NCBI GenBank assembly: GCA_002631855.1 | Contig: NTLF01000019.1 | Location: 62,001-126,000, forward strand | From: Zunongwangia sp. ESRF-bin46 | GTDB lineage: Bacteria > Bacteroidota > Bacteroidia > Flavobacteriales > Flavobacteriaceae | Reading direction: 5' to 3' | DNA: 64,000 bases | Shown: positions 33,679 to 43,023 of the stretch, piece after piece | How positions within the stretch are numbered: position 1 is the stretch's first letter | Layout: each line of letters starts with the position of its first letter | Program-made: the position numbers and the translations under genes | Notes under the pieces: generated by a model | Databases searched by the model: none | Told to the model about the DNA's origin: nothing | Seen by the model: the letters and a program-made list of their open reading frames with translations, nothing else

Positions 33679-35028
33679 TTACTCTGAAAGTTTTTGTCGA
33701 ATGGTTTTCCGGTCAATCCCTAAAATTTCGGCAGCTTTAGTTTTATTGTTATCAGTTGCGTTCAAAACCTTTTGTATGTATCGCTTCTCCATTTCTTTTA
33801 AAGGCAAGAGTTCTTCTTCTGGAAAATTAATATTGAATTTCAAAGAATTAGGCAAGTGCTCTACTTCTATGGTTCCATCGCACATAATAATGGCTCGTTG
33901 TATTATGTTTTCCAGTTCTCGAATGTTTCCAGGCCAATCGTATCGATTTAAAATAGCTAAAGCTTCTGGGGTTATTTTTACAAAACGATCTTTGTATTCC
34001 ACGCCATATTTAAAAAGAAATTTGTCTATCAATAACGGTATGTCTTTTTTGCGCTCCCGGAGTGGGGCCACGTCAATTTCTACAACAGTAAGCCTATAAA
34101 ACAAATCTTCCCTAAAAGTTTCTTTTTTAATCATTTCTTTTAAGTCGCTATTCGTGGCTGCGATGATTCGGACATCTATTTTTTCGGCTTTTTGTGCTCC
34201 TACTTTAACCACTTCTTTTTCTTGTAACACCCGCAATAATCTTGATTGAACTGCAGTAGAAGCATTACCAATTTCATCAAGGAATATAGTACCGCCATTG
34301 GCAGCTTGAAAAAATCCGTCGCGGTTTTTTTCGGCTCCAGTAAAAGCTCCTTTGGTATAACCGAATAACTCGGACTCCAATAGATTTTCAGGAATACCAC
34401 CACAGTTTACAGCAATAAAAGGTGCTCTCGAAAATTTTCCTTTATAGTGAATGGCACGAGCAACAAGTTCTTTTCCAGTACCACTCTCCCCTTTTATAAA
34501 AATGGTTGCTTTATTGTTCTTTACACGCTCGATAATCTGGATTACATCGTTTATTTTTTCCGAAGTGCCAATTATATCGCCGTACGGTTCGCTGTCTTGA
34601 TTGGCTGGTTTAGTTACAGCCGTTTCATTTGTAGAAATTTTTGGGTTGTTATTCGTATCGGCTTGTAACGTGCCATCAACCGCCGTTTTTAATTCATCTT
34701 TGGTGAATGGTTTTGTGAGGTACGCCACCACACCAGATTTAATTGCGTTGAGTGAATCTTGTATTGAAGGATATCCAGTTACTACCAATTTGGGTAAATT
34801 TGGATAGTGTTCTGAAACAAATTTAATAAGTTCGAACCCATCAATTTCAGGCATTTTCAGGTCGGTAATCAACAAATCGATCCGGGTATCGCGCAAAATG
34901 GTGACTGCTTCTTTTACCGAAACAGCTCGATACGTATGAAAATTCCACGAACGTAAGTGACGTTGTAACAATTCCAATATATCGATATCGTCATCTACAA
35001 TAAGTATGTTTTCGCTGCGTAACTGCAT
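33679..35028 (-). CDS. NtrC-family sigma-54-dependent response regulator
   Basis: 449 residues. Receiver 1-120 with DDDID near residue 11, phospho-acceptor Asp in LLITDLKMPEIDGFE and Lys in YLTKPFT. AAA+ domain about 155-390 with Walker A GESGTGKELVARAIH, the sigma-54 contact loop GAFTGA and Walker B GGTIFLDEIGN. Fis-type HTH at the end (TKAAEILGIDRKTIRQKL). It activates RNA polymerase with sigma-54, so a target with a TGGCAC-N5-TTGC promoter is required, and two to three such sites lie within 6 kb. Co-transcribed with the kinase upstream (3 bp gap). Confidence 0.95.
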   Translation of the reverse strand: MQLRSENILIVDDDIDILELLQRHLRSWNFHTYRAVSVKEAVTILRDTRIDLLITDLKMPEIDGFELIKFVSEHYPNLPKLVVTGYPSIQDSLNAIKSGVVAYLTKPFTKDELKTAVDGTLQADTNNNPKISTNETAVTKPANQDSEPYGDIIGTSEKINDVIQIIERVKNNKATIFIKGESGTGKELVARAIHYKGKFSRAPFIAVNCGGIPENLLESELFGYTKGAFTGAEKNRDGFFQAANGGTIFLDEIGNASTAVQSRLLRVLQEKEVVKVGAQKAEKIDVRIIAATNSDLKEMIKKETFREDLFYRLTVVEIDVAPLRERKKDIPLLIDKFLFKYGVEYKDRFVKITPEALAILNRYDWPGNIRELENIIQRAIIMCDGTIEVEHLPNSLKFNINFPEEELLPLKEMEKRYIQKVLNATDNNKTKAAEILGIDRKTIRQKLSE

Positions 35029-35031
35029 AAT

Positions 35032-36111
35032 TTATGATTTTGGTAACCGTACCGTAAAGGTAGCACCTTTGTTTTTATTATTTTCGGCCTTGATAGTTCC
35101 TTTATGGCTCAATACGATACCTTGCACCACACTAAGGCCCAAACCTGACCCATCGCCTGTGGGTTTTGTGCTGAAAAAAGGTTGGAATATTTTTTCGAGA
35201 TCCGTTTTGGGGAGTCCCGGACCTTCATCGGAAATTTTAAGGACATTTTCTGTATCTGTCTGAAATGCTTTAATAGTCACCAATCCATTTTTAGGAGAAA
35301 AGTAAATGGCGTTTATTATTAAATTGAATATAATCTGCGTAAGCTGAATGGTATCGGCTTTCAGCCACAATTCTTCTTCTTCGATTTTCACGACATATTT
35401 TACTTCTTCCTTACGAAAGGTAGCATCAAGCAAACTAATGGCATCCCTAATATTGGGCACAATGTTTACTTTCTTCATTTCCTGAGGCATTTCGCAGGCA
35501 AAAAACATCAGTTTTTTTACTACTTCTCTAGAAAATATGGCGTTATGAATGATTTTATCTAAATCACTTGAAACATTCTTTTCGTTTTTAAATTCATCTT
35601 TCAACAGTTCTGCAAAACCTAAGATATTGGCCAATGGTGTATTTAATTCGTGAGCAATTCCTGCCGTTATTTCGCCAATGATACTCAAACGGTCGGCACG
35701 CTCCATTTGTCTTTTTAAAGAAGCTTCGTTCTCCTTAATTTCAATGCGTTCTAGTAAGTTTTCGATCTTTAAAGCTACATTGTCCAGCAACTGCTGTTCT
35801 TCTCTTAAAAAAGTACTTTTATCAGCAGTTAAAGATGCTATTATTTTTCCATTGAGTTTATTGAAAACCTTAATGTCGCTGCTGATACCGACGTTTTCAT
35901 CTACATTTCCAGTTTTAAAAGAGTTTATAGATGTTTCAATTGCTATTTCAGTATATTCAGGAAATTGAAATGCTTTTTTTAAACTATTTGCAATTGCTTT
36001 TAAGGTTTCATCTAACTCTTCAACATTAGCACTGACGATAATTGACGATACTTCATATAAGCACGTTAGTTCCTTTATACGTTCTTGCAAGGCTTCTTCT
36101 GTGTGCGACAT
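35032..36111 (-). CDS. Soluble sensor histidine kinase with GAF-like N-terminus
   Basis: 359 residues, no membrane span. The N-terminal 140 residues look like a GAF domain (IKELTCLYEVSSIIVSAN, then EEQQLLDNVALKIENLLERI). HisKA follows with phospho-His in GIAHELNTPLANILGFAELL; HATPase has NLIINAIYFSP, DEGPGLP and GSGLGLSVVQGIV. Partner of the adjacent NtrC-type regulator. The signal is unknown; GAF domains sense small molecules, redox or nitrogen oxides in other systems. Confidence 0.92.
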   Translation of the reverse strand: MSHTEEALQERIKELTCLYEVSSIIVSANVEELDETLKAIANSLKKAFQFPEYTEIAIETSINSFKTGNVDENVGISSDIKVFNKLNGKIIASLTADKSTFLREEQQLLDNVALKIENLLERIEIKENEASLKRQMERADRLSIIGEITAGIAHELNTPLANILGFAELLKDEFKNEKNVSSDLDKIIHNAIFSREVVKKLMFFACEMPQEMKKVNIVPNIRDAISLLDATFRKEEVKYVVKIEEEELWLKADTIQLTQIIFNLIINAIYFSPKNGLVTIKAFQTDTENVLKISDEGPGLPKTDLEKIFQPFFSTKPTGDGSGLGLSVVQGIVLSHKGTIKAENNKNKGATFTVRLPKS

Positions 36112-36316
36112 GTGCTAGATTTTAGAAGTTTAAAATTTCATTTTCACCAAATGGTATCGTGTTACAAAAACTAAGCTTTCTTCTATACTCTAAAAATAGG
36201 AAAAGTCTGTTGAGTAGCTGCCTAAATTAATAGAATAACCACGGCGACAGTTATTTTTTAAAATAAATTATGGAAATTTTTAAAACCGTTAGCTTTAAAA
36301 AGCAGCTATCATGTTA

Positions 36317-37705
36317 TTAAATTAATTTTAATTGATTAATTATATTTTGCAAAGAATCTTTAGCATCGCCAAACAATAAGTTACAATTGTCCATTCCAAA
36401 AAGATCGTTTGAAACGCCTGCATACCCTTTACTCATTCCTCGTTTCATCACCACTACTTGTTTGCTTTGATATGCTTTAACAATAGGCATCCCGTAGATA
36501 GGACTATCTTGATTGTTTTCTGCAGCTGGGTTTACCACATCGTTGGCCCCAATTATCAAAATCATATCGTAATGAACCATATCACCATTAACTTGGTCCA
36601 TTTCCTTTAAGTGTTCGTAATCTATATTTGCTTCAGCAAGTAACACATTCATATGTCCAGGCATTCTTCCTGCAACAGGGTGGATGATAAAGTCTACTTG
36701 TGTATCTCTCTTTTCTAAAAGCAGTTGTAGCTGACCACAAAGATGTTGTCCTTGAGCCACGGCAAGACCGTATCCAGGGATTATTGCAATTTTATTGGCA
36801 AAAGACAATTGCATCGCTGTTTCGGAAACGGTTGTTTCTTTTATGTTTTGTGCTTCGGCATCTTCGGCTACTTTTCCTTTTTTAAATTTCCCTGCCAATA
36901 CTTTAAGCAAAGAACGGTTCATCGCTCTACACATTAACAAGGTTAACAAAATTCCAGCTGCGCCAACAAAAATTCCACCAGCAATCATCGCTTTATTGCC
37001 ATAAACAAAACCTGCCAAAGCGGTAGCAATACCAGTAATTGAATTTAGCAATGAAATTACAACTGGCATATCGGCGCCACCGATTGGCAGGACAAACAAA
37101 ATTCCGTAGACCAATGCAATGAATGCCATTACATACGCTACTATTTCAAAAGGTATGGATAGTACTCCAACGAAATATAAAACAGGAACTACAAAGAATA
37201 ATACCAACAAGACTCTGGAACCTAGAACAACCATAATATTTCGATTGTCTTTCGTTTTTCCCGCAAGCTTTCGGTAGGCAATAACACTTCCCGAAGCTGC
37301 TATTGCTCCAGTTATCAACCCTAAAAGCAATAGTATTTGCATTCCTAAAAAGGAAGAACCAAGGCCAGCTTGTTTTGCTTCAACGATACCTAAAAGCATG
37401 GCACAACCACCTCCAGTTGCGTTAAATAAAGAGACCAATTGTGGCATGGCGGTCATTTCGACTTTGGAGGCCATAACTTTTCCACCTATTGTACCCAATA
37501 ATATGGCAACGGCTATTATAATAAGATTAACAGACGGAACAGTTTGGGTGTTGAGCATCCAAAAAGTACATAACACTGCGATTATCATTCCCGTAGCTGC
37601 AATTAAATTACCGATTTTGGCGTGTTTTGGGGAACTCATAAACTTCAATCCACCCAAAAAAGAGACTGTGGCCAATAAATAGCCAACTTCAACTAATACA
37701 TTCAT
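36317..37705 (-). CDS. pntB: Proton-translocating transhydrogenase subunit beta PntB
   Basis: 462 residues. About eight or nine N-terminal membrane spans (to residue 270) form the proton channel half, then the soluble NADP(H)-binding domain III with IIPGYGLAVAQGQH (fingerprint GYGxAxAQ), HPVAGRMPGHMNVLLAEA and GANDVVNPAA. The complex couples proton entry to NADPH formation from NADH. Last of the three pnt genes, 6 bp after the middle one. Confidence 0.96.
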   Translation of the reverse strand: MNVLVEVGYLLATVSFLGGLKFMSSPKHAKIGNLIAATGMIIAVLCTFWMLNTQTVPSVNLIIIAVAILLGTIGGKVMASKVEMTAMPQLVSLFNATGGGCAMLLGIVEAKQAGLGSSFLGMQILLLLGLITGAIAASGSVIAYRKLAGKTKDNRNIMVVLGSRVLLVLFFVVPVLYFVGVLSIPFEIVAYVMAFIALVYGILFVLPIGGADMPVVISLLNSITGIATALAGFVYGNKAMIAGGIFVGAAGILLTLLMCRAMNRSLLKVLAGKFKKGKVAEDAEAQNIKETTVSETAMQLSFANKIAIIPGYGLAVAQGQHLCGQLQLLLEKRDTQVDFIIHPVAGRMPGHMNVLLAEANIDYEHLKEMDQVNGDMVHYDMILIIGANDVVNPAAENNQDSPIYGMPIVKAYQSKQVVVMKRGMSKGYAGVSNDLFGMDNCNLLFGDAKDSLQNIINQLKLI

Positions 37706-37711
37706 TTGAAA

Positions 37712-38023
37712 TTATTTTTTTGTGTTGAACATTTTTAACATTCTTCCTGTGACAAAAAAGCCACCCGAAATGTTCAAAGCACCGAGAAATACAGCGATTC
37801 CGCCTACTGTGAGTGTTGCATAATTTGTTGGTGGGACTTGAAACATCATAATTACGGCACCCACCATAATGACGCCACTAATTGCATTAGCCCCAGACAT
37901 TAAAGGGGTGTGAAGAATGGCTGGAACGTTTGCAATCACTTCGATACCAATGAAGACACAAAAGATTACAAAGTAGATAATATCAAGATTGTTCTGTATA
38001 AATTCCATATTAAGCGAGTTCAA
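37712..38023 (-). CDS. pntAB: Transhydrogenase subunit alpha, membrane part (PntAB)
   Basis: 103 residues with three membrane spans (about 13-35, 42-62 and 73-92), equal to the C-terminal membrane portion of E. coli PntA. LHTPLMSGANAISGVIMVGA is the conserved signature with the Ser/His near the channel. It overlaps the upstream gene by 14 bp. The split of PntA into two polypeptides is common in bacteria outside the enterics. Confidence 0.95.
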   Translation of the reverse strand: MNSLNMEFIQNNLDIIYFVIFCVFIGIEVIANVPAILHTPLMSGANAISGVIMVGAVIMMFQVPPTNYATLTVGGIAVFLGALNISGGFFVTGRMLKMFNTKK

Positions 38024-39125
38024 ATTTATTAGTTAATAAAGGGTTTGTTATAGTTCCTTTGTCAATCACCTTGCTTTTTTCAAGCAAAACATTATCTTCT
38101 TTAGTTGATTGTATTAAGTATTTCAAGAAATTATAATAGTTTGTTGATAACAATTGTGAAGCGGATTGTGATACTTCCCTAGACAAGTGAGAATTACCAA
38201 CGATGGTTACGTTGTTATATCTAATAGTTTTTCCTGCTTCGGTCATTTCGCAATTTCCGCCTTGCTCTGCTGCCATATCTATAATTACTGATCCTGATTT
38301 CATCGCTTCAATCGATCTTTTTTCGATCAATAAAGGTGCTTTTTTACCAGGTATATTTGCGGTACAGATAACAATATTGGCATTACGTATACGCTCATGG
38401 ATCAGTTCTTTTTGTTTCTTCAGGTATTCTTCAGATTGGGTGACGGCATATCCACCCGCATCCTTCGCTTCTTCGGCACCTCCCACTTCTACAAATTTGG
38501 CTCCAAGGCTCCTGACTTCTTCCCCAGCAGATTTTCGAACATCAAAAGCTTCCACGACAGCACCTAATCTTTTAGCTGTGGCAATAGCCTGTAACCCTGC
38601 AACGCCAGCTCCTAACACTAATACCTTAGCAGGATTAAGCGTTCCGGCTGCTGTTGTAAACATTGGGACCGAGCTGTTGTAATGTGAGATTGCTTTAAGC
38701 ACAGCTTTATAACCTGCAATGGAAGCCATAGAAGATAAGACATCCATAGACTGCGCCAAGGTGGTTCGAGGCAATAAATCTAAGCTATAAACCGTGGTGT
38801 TTTTATCTAGATACTTTTCGGCTCGCTCTGGGTAGAACAACATATTGAAAATACCAATCAGCACGTTTTGTTTACCGTCCAACACAAGATCGGTAACCTC
38901 GTTAATAGAAAGAATATAATCTGAACTATTTAAAACATCCTTCCTACTTAGCAAACTTGCCCCGGCTTCTTCATACTTGGTATCTGGGATCCTTAATCCT
39001 TCGCCAAGTCCTTTTTCAACTTGAACTCCGATTTCCTGGAGTTGGGTTAGCTGTTTGACTTCTTTAGGTAAAAAACAAATTCGGGTTTCGAATGAGGGTT
39101 CTTTGATCAATCCTATTTTTTTCAT
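38010..39125 (-). CDS. pntAA: Transhydrogenase subunit alpha, NAD-binding part (PntAA)
   Basis: 371 residues, soluble domain I that binds NAD(H). Landmarks: IGLIKEPSFETRICFLPKEV, the Rossmann fingerprint VLVLGAGVAGLQAIATAKRLGA near residue 165, RKSAGEEVRSLGAKFVEV and a later loop with GSVIIDMAAEQGGNCE. The enzyme makes NADPH at the expense of the proton gradient. First gene of pntAA-pntAB-pntB; a weak sigma-54-like site lies 67 bp upstream. Confidence 0.96.
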   Translation of the reverse strand: MKKIGLIKEPSFETRICFLPKEVKQLTQLQEIGVQVEKGLGEGLRIPDTKYEEAGASLLSRKDVLNSSDYILSINEVTDLVLDGKQNVLIGIFNMLFYPERAEKYLDKNTTVYSLDLLPRTTLAQSMDVLSSMASIAGYKAVLKAISHYNSSVPMFTTAAGTLNPAKVLVLGAGVAGLQAIATAKRLGAVVEAFDVRKSAGEEVRSLGAKFVEVGGAEEAKDAGGYAVTQSEEYLKKQKELIHERIRNANIVICTANIPGKKAPLLIEKRSIEAMKSGSVIIDMAAEQGGNCEMTEAGKTIRYNNVTIVGNSHLSREVSQSASQLLSTNYYNFLKYLIQSTKEDNVLLEKSKVIDKGTITNPLLTNKFELA

Positions 39126-39491
39126 ACGTTTATTTCAGAATTTGAAAATATAGCAGTATTATACTGCTTAGTTGTTTAAAGCTAGTCTATTTTCAATTGC
39201 TGTGCCAAGAGATTTATGTGAAGTGATAAGTGCCGTTTTAGCACTGTTTATAGGGCTTCAAAAGCTTATAAATAAATTTCTATAAAAAAGAGTTGGGTAT
39301 TATTTTCCCGGGTGGTGCTTATTACCCCGTGTTATAATTATATATTTAGAGATGAATTTAGATATGTAATTAAACCCCGATTTATAATAAAAATATACTC
39401 AGGTTTCAAATTTTGAACATATTGTTCAGCAAATGTTCTACTCTTTATAATTATATTAAATAAATAATTCCGTAAGAGCCCTTAAAATTAA
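39126..39491. other. pnt upstream region
   Basis: About 365 bp without a gene. Besides the weak sigma-54-like site (39192-39207) I see only AT-rich DNA; the sequence composition changes little from here into the remnant ORF that follows. Confidence 0.5.
39192..39207 (-). promoter_or_regulatory. Weak sigma-54-like site upstream of pntAA
   Basis: Minus strand TGGCAC-AGCAA-TTGAA (39207 to 39192). The -24 element is perfect but the -12 GC is GA, so activity is doubtful. Confidence 0.3.
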
Positions 39492-39878
39492 TATAATAGA
39501 TTAGTCAAGAATCGAAATTGGGTCCAAAGTTTAGGAAACATTATTCTTGATCAGCTTCCAAGAATAGCCGAGAGAACAACCTACGATTTTTTTACAATTC
39601 AACCTGAAATAGTTTATTACCTTAGAAAAGATTATTCTGATTCCCTTCCCTTTGCTGTATGCGAATTTCGTTTTACTTGTAAGATTTTAGTATTTGTCGT
39701 ACCACTCTCAGATGCTGATTCAAATAAATTTTTGAATAAAACAGAATATCATTTTTTTTGGAAAAAGTTTAAGCACTTTAAAAAATCAAAAAAATGGGTG
39801 TTTAATGATTTCTCTAATTATAATCCAAGAGATTTTAGTGTAAATTTAGATTTTGAAGTTAATAAAAAGGATCGATAA
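39492..39878 (+). pseudogene. Remnant ORF of 128 codons without any start codon
   Basis: The frame is open from just after a TAA (39489-39491) to a TAA at 39876-39878. The conceptual product has protein-like composition (ILDQLPRIAERTTYDFFTIQ, later SDSLPFAVCEFRFTC and NDFSNYNPRDFSVNLDFEVN) but contains no Met and no usable GTG or TTG near its beginning. It looks like the 3-prime part of a gene that has lost its start. No family recognised. Its position next to two other truncated genes suggests that the whole block 39.5-41.8 kb is decayed. Confidence 0.5.
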
Positions 39879-40062
39879 CAAATAGGTTCTAAAGCACGTA
39901 GAATATAACTGCAAGAATTTTTTTCATAATATTTCAATCTCATTTTTTTTCTAACCAACCAACCCTATACAATTGCATTTGTTCTGAGTACACTTAGTTT
40001 TCACCGTATCCAAGTAACAAAATTTTCTTAGGCAATAATAATGACATTAAAAACAACCGCTG

Positions 40063-40074
40063 AGTTCTTTTCAA
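40063..40074 (+). repeat. 12-bp direct repeat, copy 1 (beside the DUF3800 remnant)
   Basis: TGAGTTCTTTTC here and again at 40834-40845, where the truncated Kef gene starts. The two copies bracket the DUF3800 remnant. Confidence 0.45.
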
Positions 40075-40102
40075 CTACTGCCACATTACCTTCTGATTCA
40101 TT

Positions 40103-40810
40103 TTAAAACTTTTCACTGACATTAATTAACTGTTTGAGCAAAAGAAATTTTTGACTATCCATTAAATGATTATCTACGTCGAGTTTCTTCAATTTATTAT
40201 TTGCTACTTCCATTTTGCGAAGCATTGGCTTAACATAGTTTAAATAGTGGTTAAAGTATGCACTTATGTCATTTTCATCTTTAGCAAGTTTATAACCGCT
40301 GCGTCCGGCTGCTGTCACAACTAAAATGCCATCGTATCGCAAATCTCTTATCAAAGTTCTTATTTGCTCAACGGTAATATTTTTATGAAGCCTTGATAAA
40401 CTACCTTGAATTGAGTGAACATCGACTAATTGATTAGGGTTAATTCTGAAACAGAAATACAAAAACTTCAGTAAATCTACTTTAGGATCTGATTTAGAAT
40501 TTTGATTAATATATTTTATTACATCTTTAACCACAAAACGTGTAACCAATTCAGAGGAACTGTTAGTAGATTTACTCACAGCAGGAACTTGGTAACGATA
40601 TGGAAAATACTCTGGGGGCATCATTTTCCCTATTAGAGCATCAATTATATCCGATGCTTCTTTAACGTAGTGTGAATGTGCAAATACTCTTCCTAATGAA
40701 CCAGCCACTAAATCTGCTAATTGAACCAATACTTCATTTTTATCATCAACCATTTTGTAGTTGCTGAACAATGATTGTATACTTAAATTTTTATTCAAAT
40801 ATGAATACAT
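40103..40810 (-). pseudogene. DUF3800 family protein, N-terminally truncated
   Basis: 235 residues from ATG 40810. It begins inside the family's core: EVLVQLADLVAGSLGRVF near residue 27 is the C-terminal DUF3800 motif with catalytic-type acidic residue. The N-terminal half with the usual DESG motif is missing. The rest is a winged-helix-like C-terminal region (GSLSRLHKNITVEQIRTLIRDLRYDGILVV). The reading frame ends upstream at a stop codon exactly where a truncated Kef gene begins on the other strand. DUF3800 proteins are thought to be RNase H-like nucleases of mobile or defence regions. Probably inactive. Confidence 0.72.
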
Positions 40811-40833
40811 TTCTTGCTTGTATTCTTCAGAAA

Positions 40834-40845
40834 TGAGTTCTTTTC
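40834..40845 (+). repeat. 12-bp direct repeat, copy 2 (junction)
   Basis: TGAGTTCTTTTC, identical to 40063-40074. It lies at the point where DUF3800 and Kef sequences meet; the last nine bases are part of the Kef reading frame (Val-Leu-Phe). Confidence 0.45.
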
Positions 40846-40848
40846 TTT

Positions 40849-41838
40849 ATGGCGGTAGGGGCTTCCATAAATTTTGTGGTTATTGGCGACAATCCCTTAA
40901 TGGTCGCCGGACTCGTGGTTGCCGTGATTCTTATAAAGGCAGTGGTTTTACTGTTGGTAGGGATTATTTTTAAACTAAAGCTCGACCAGCGATTGTTGTT
41001 AATTGTTGGATTGTCACAAATTGGTGAGTTTGCATTTGTACTACTATCATTTGCATTTCAATTGAATATTTTTGAAAGGGAACAATTGGATATTATGTTG
41101 GTAGTAACAGCTTTGACGATGACCTTGACACCCATACTCTGGATGTTGAACGAACGCTTATGTTTACCCAACGTAGGAACCAAGGAAGCAGAAAAACGAC
41201 CGATGGACGACATCCAAAAGAACCACAAAACAATTTTGGTTGGTTTTGGACATTTTGGAAGTACGGTCGGGCGTTTTCTACGTGCACACGGAATTTCCAC
41301 AACCATACTCGATATGGATTCCAACAGGGTTGATTTTCTACGTAAAATGGGTTTTGAGGTATATTACGGAGATGCATCGAGAATGGACCTTCTGGAATCT
41401 GCAGGAATCGCAGAAGCTGACTATCTTATCTGTGCCATCGACAATCCCGAAGTTGTCTTTAGTATTGTGAAAAAAATCAAGGAAAAATATCCGCAGGTAA
41501 AACTTTTGGTGCGTGCCAAGAACCGCTATGATGCTTATGACCTTCACAATTTGGGGATAGACCATATTTATAGAGAATCTTTAGACACATCGGTATTAAT
41601 GGCAGGGGATGTATTAAATTTTATGGGCTTTGACAAGGAAGCAATTAACAGTCAGGCACAAAAATTCATTCAACTCGATATTGATAGTTTAAAGCGGTTA
41701 GCAGTAATACGAAAAAATGAAAAGGAGTATATTTTTAAAGCGAAAGAGGAAATTGCACAGCAAGAAAAACTTATGGCTGAAGATTTGAATTTGGGAAGTA
41801 GCAGGATTGAAGCCAAGTCCGTAAAAATAAGTACATAA
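40849..41838 (+). pseudogene. Kef-type monovalent cation/proton antiporter, C-terminal part only
   Basis: 329 residues can be read from an inner ATG, but coding homology goes further back: the codons just before give VLFFMAVGASINF, a standard Kef membrane motif, and then hit a TGA at the junction. Full Kef proteins have about 600 or more residues with 10 to 12 spans; here only the last three spans remain, then the complete TrkA-N/RCK domain (ILVGFGHFGSTVGRFL, near residue 128) and a short tail. So the transport part is lost. Whether the RCK part is still made from some downstream promoter is unknown. Confidence 0.78.
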
Positions 41839-41965
41839 TATTTAAAAAAGGGATAAGAAAATCACATTTAAAGCAAAGGAGTATCCCTGCCATGCTAGTC
41901 TTACAATTGAAGTAGTCATCTATTCACCTTAGAGAATCAATAATAAAACTTATACCACAAAAAAA

Positions 41966-41994
41966 ACCTCTCAAAAACTTGTTTCTTGAGAGGT
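41966..41994 (-). terminator. Rho-independent terminator downstream of the FKBP gene
   Basis: ACCTCTCAA (41966-41974) and TTGAGAGGT (41986-41994) form a perfect nine-bp stem; on the minus strand a run of T follows. It is 29 bp past the FKBP gene stop. Confidence 0.82.
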
Positions 41995-42022
41995 GTCAGT
42001 AAAACTATTAATTTTTTATCAA

Positions 42023-42946
42023 TTAACTATCCGAGTCTAAATAGTTAGGGATTCCATCATTATCAGTATCCATAAATATAATGTTTCCATCTTCATCAAA
42101 TTCAATTTCAACACTTGTTGGAGTACCATCACCATCATCGTCAGAATCTAAAAAGTCAGGTACACCGTCACCATCTGTATCATCATCTTCTTCTATTTTA
42201 TTATTATTTCTATCTTCTAATATAGAAATAACTCCATCATTATCTTGATCACCGGTTTCTACATCAAATAATTGAAAGGTAAAAATAAGTTGGTCGTATG
42301 TACTAATGCCAGAAGCAGTTGGAGGTGCAGCATAGTACCCTAAACCACTTGGGACAAAAACAGCACCTATACCAAAGTCACCAAATGAAACTGTACCGTC
42401 TGGATTTTGCACTGTCAAGTCTGGGTCTGCTTCATTAAATTCAACCATGGCATCTTGCAACCCATTTATAATTTGTGTTAAGTCAAACCTAATTGGAGAA
42501 ACTGAAGCATCAAAAACTTCATTTTCATTTAATGTTTGTCCTTCATATGAAGTGACTACCAAATCAGGAAAGTTTGGTGATGCTTCCCCACCACCTTGAT
42601 TTACTTTTAAGAAGAATAATTCATATTTTACATCTTCATCCACACGGTCATTTACCATTTTGGAAGAAACCTGTTCAATTAATGGTGTTTTATCGGCATT
42701 GTCTCCTGCAATGGTGTCAAATTGTATTCTATAATCAAAATCTACAGGTGGAGATTGAAACTCCTCATAATTGTAAAAGTGGGTTTCCAAAAATGCCCTT
42801 ATTTCAGCTTCAGCGGCAATGGCTTCTTCCCCTCGATCACGAAGCGGAATCGTAGTACTGCCGTTATCATCATCATTTTTACAAGAGGTTAATAAAATGC
42901 TGCAAATAATTGCTGCAAATAGTATAAAATTGTATTTTCTCATCAT
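42023..42946 (-). CDS. FKBP-type peptidyl-prolyl isomerase lipoprotein with Ca-binding tail
   Basis: 307 residues from the ATG pair at 42946/42943 (a longer frame to 43084 would overlap the divergent gene and precede the signal peptide). Signal peptide with lipobox ILLTSC. The middle (about 60-225) resembles an FKBP domain (SYEGQTLNENEVFDAS, FVPSGLGYYA, YDQLIFTFQLFDV). The last 80 residues are thrombospondin type 3-like Asp repeats (DTDGDGVPDFLDSDDDGDG). So it is an envelope foldase of the flavobacterial kind with calcium-binding repeats. Substrate unknown. Confidence 0.83.
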   Translation of the reverse strand: MMRKYNFILFAAIICSILLTSCKNDDDNGSTTIPLRDRGEEAIAAEAEIRAFLETHFYNYEEFQSPPVDFDYRIQFDTIAGDNADKTPLIEQVSSKMVNDRVDEDVKYELFFLKVNQGGGEASPNFPDLVVTSYEGQTLNENEVFDASVSPIRFDLTQIINGLQDAMVEFNEADPDLTVQNPDGTVSFGDFGIGAVFVPSGLGYYAAPPTASGISTYDQLIFTFQLFDVETGDQDNDGVISILEDRNNNKIEEDDDTDGDGVPDFLDSDDDGDGTPTSVEIEFDEDGNIIFMDTDNDGIPNYLDSDS

Positions 42947-43023
42947 TGTTTTTTTCGCGGCGGAAAGATACAATTTTCCGCTATTTTTGCAGTACCAATT
43001 AACGTAGATTTTTGAACAGTAGT

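Noticed and set aside
40063-40845. The 12-bp direct repeats as target-site duplication of an intact insertion element
   Set aside because: The missing Kef 5-prime half is not found left of the first copy, and there are no terminal inverted repeats or transposase, so only a scar is claimed.
42030-42220. Repetitive Asp/Gly-coding DNA as a tandem DNA repeat or CRISPR-like array
   Set aside because: The repeats are at protein level (calcium-binding motifs) with varied codons and no regular spacer structure.
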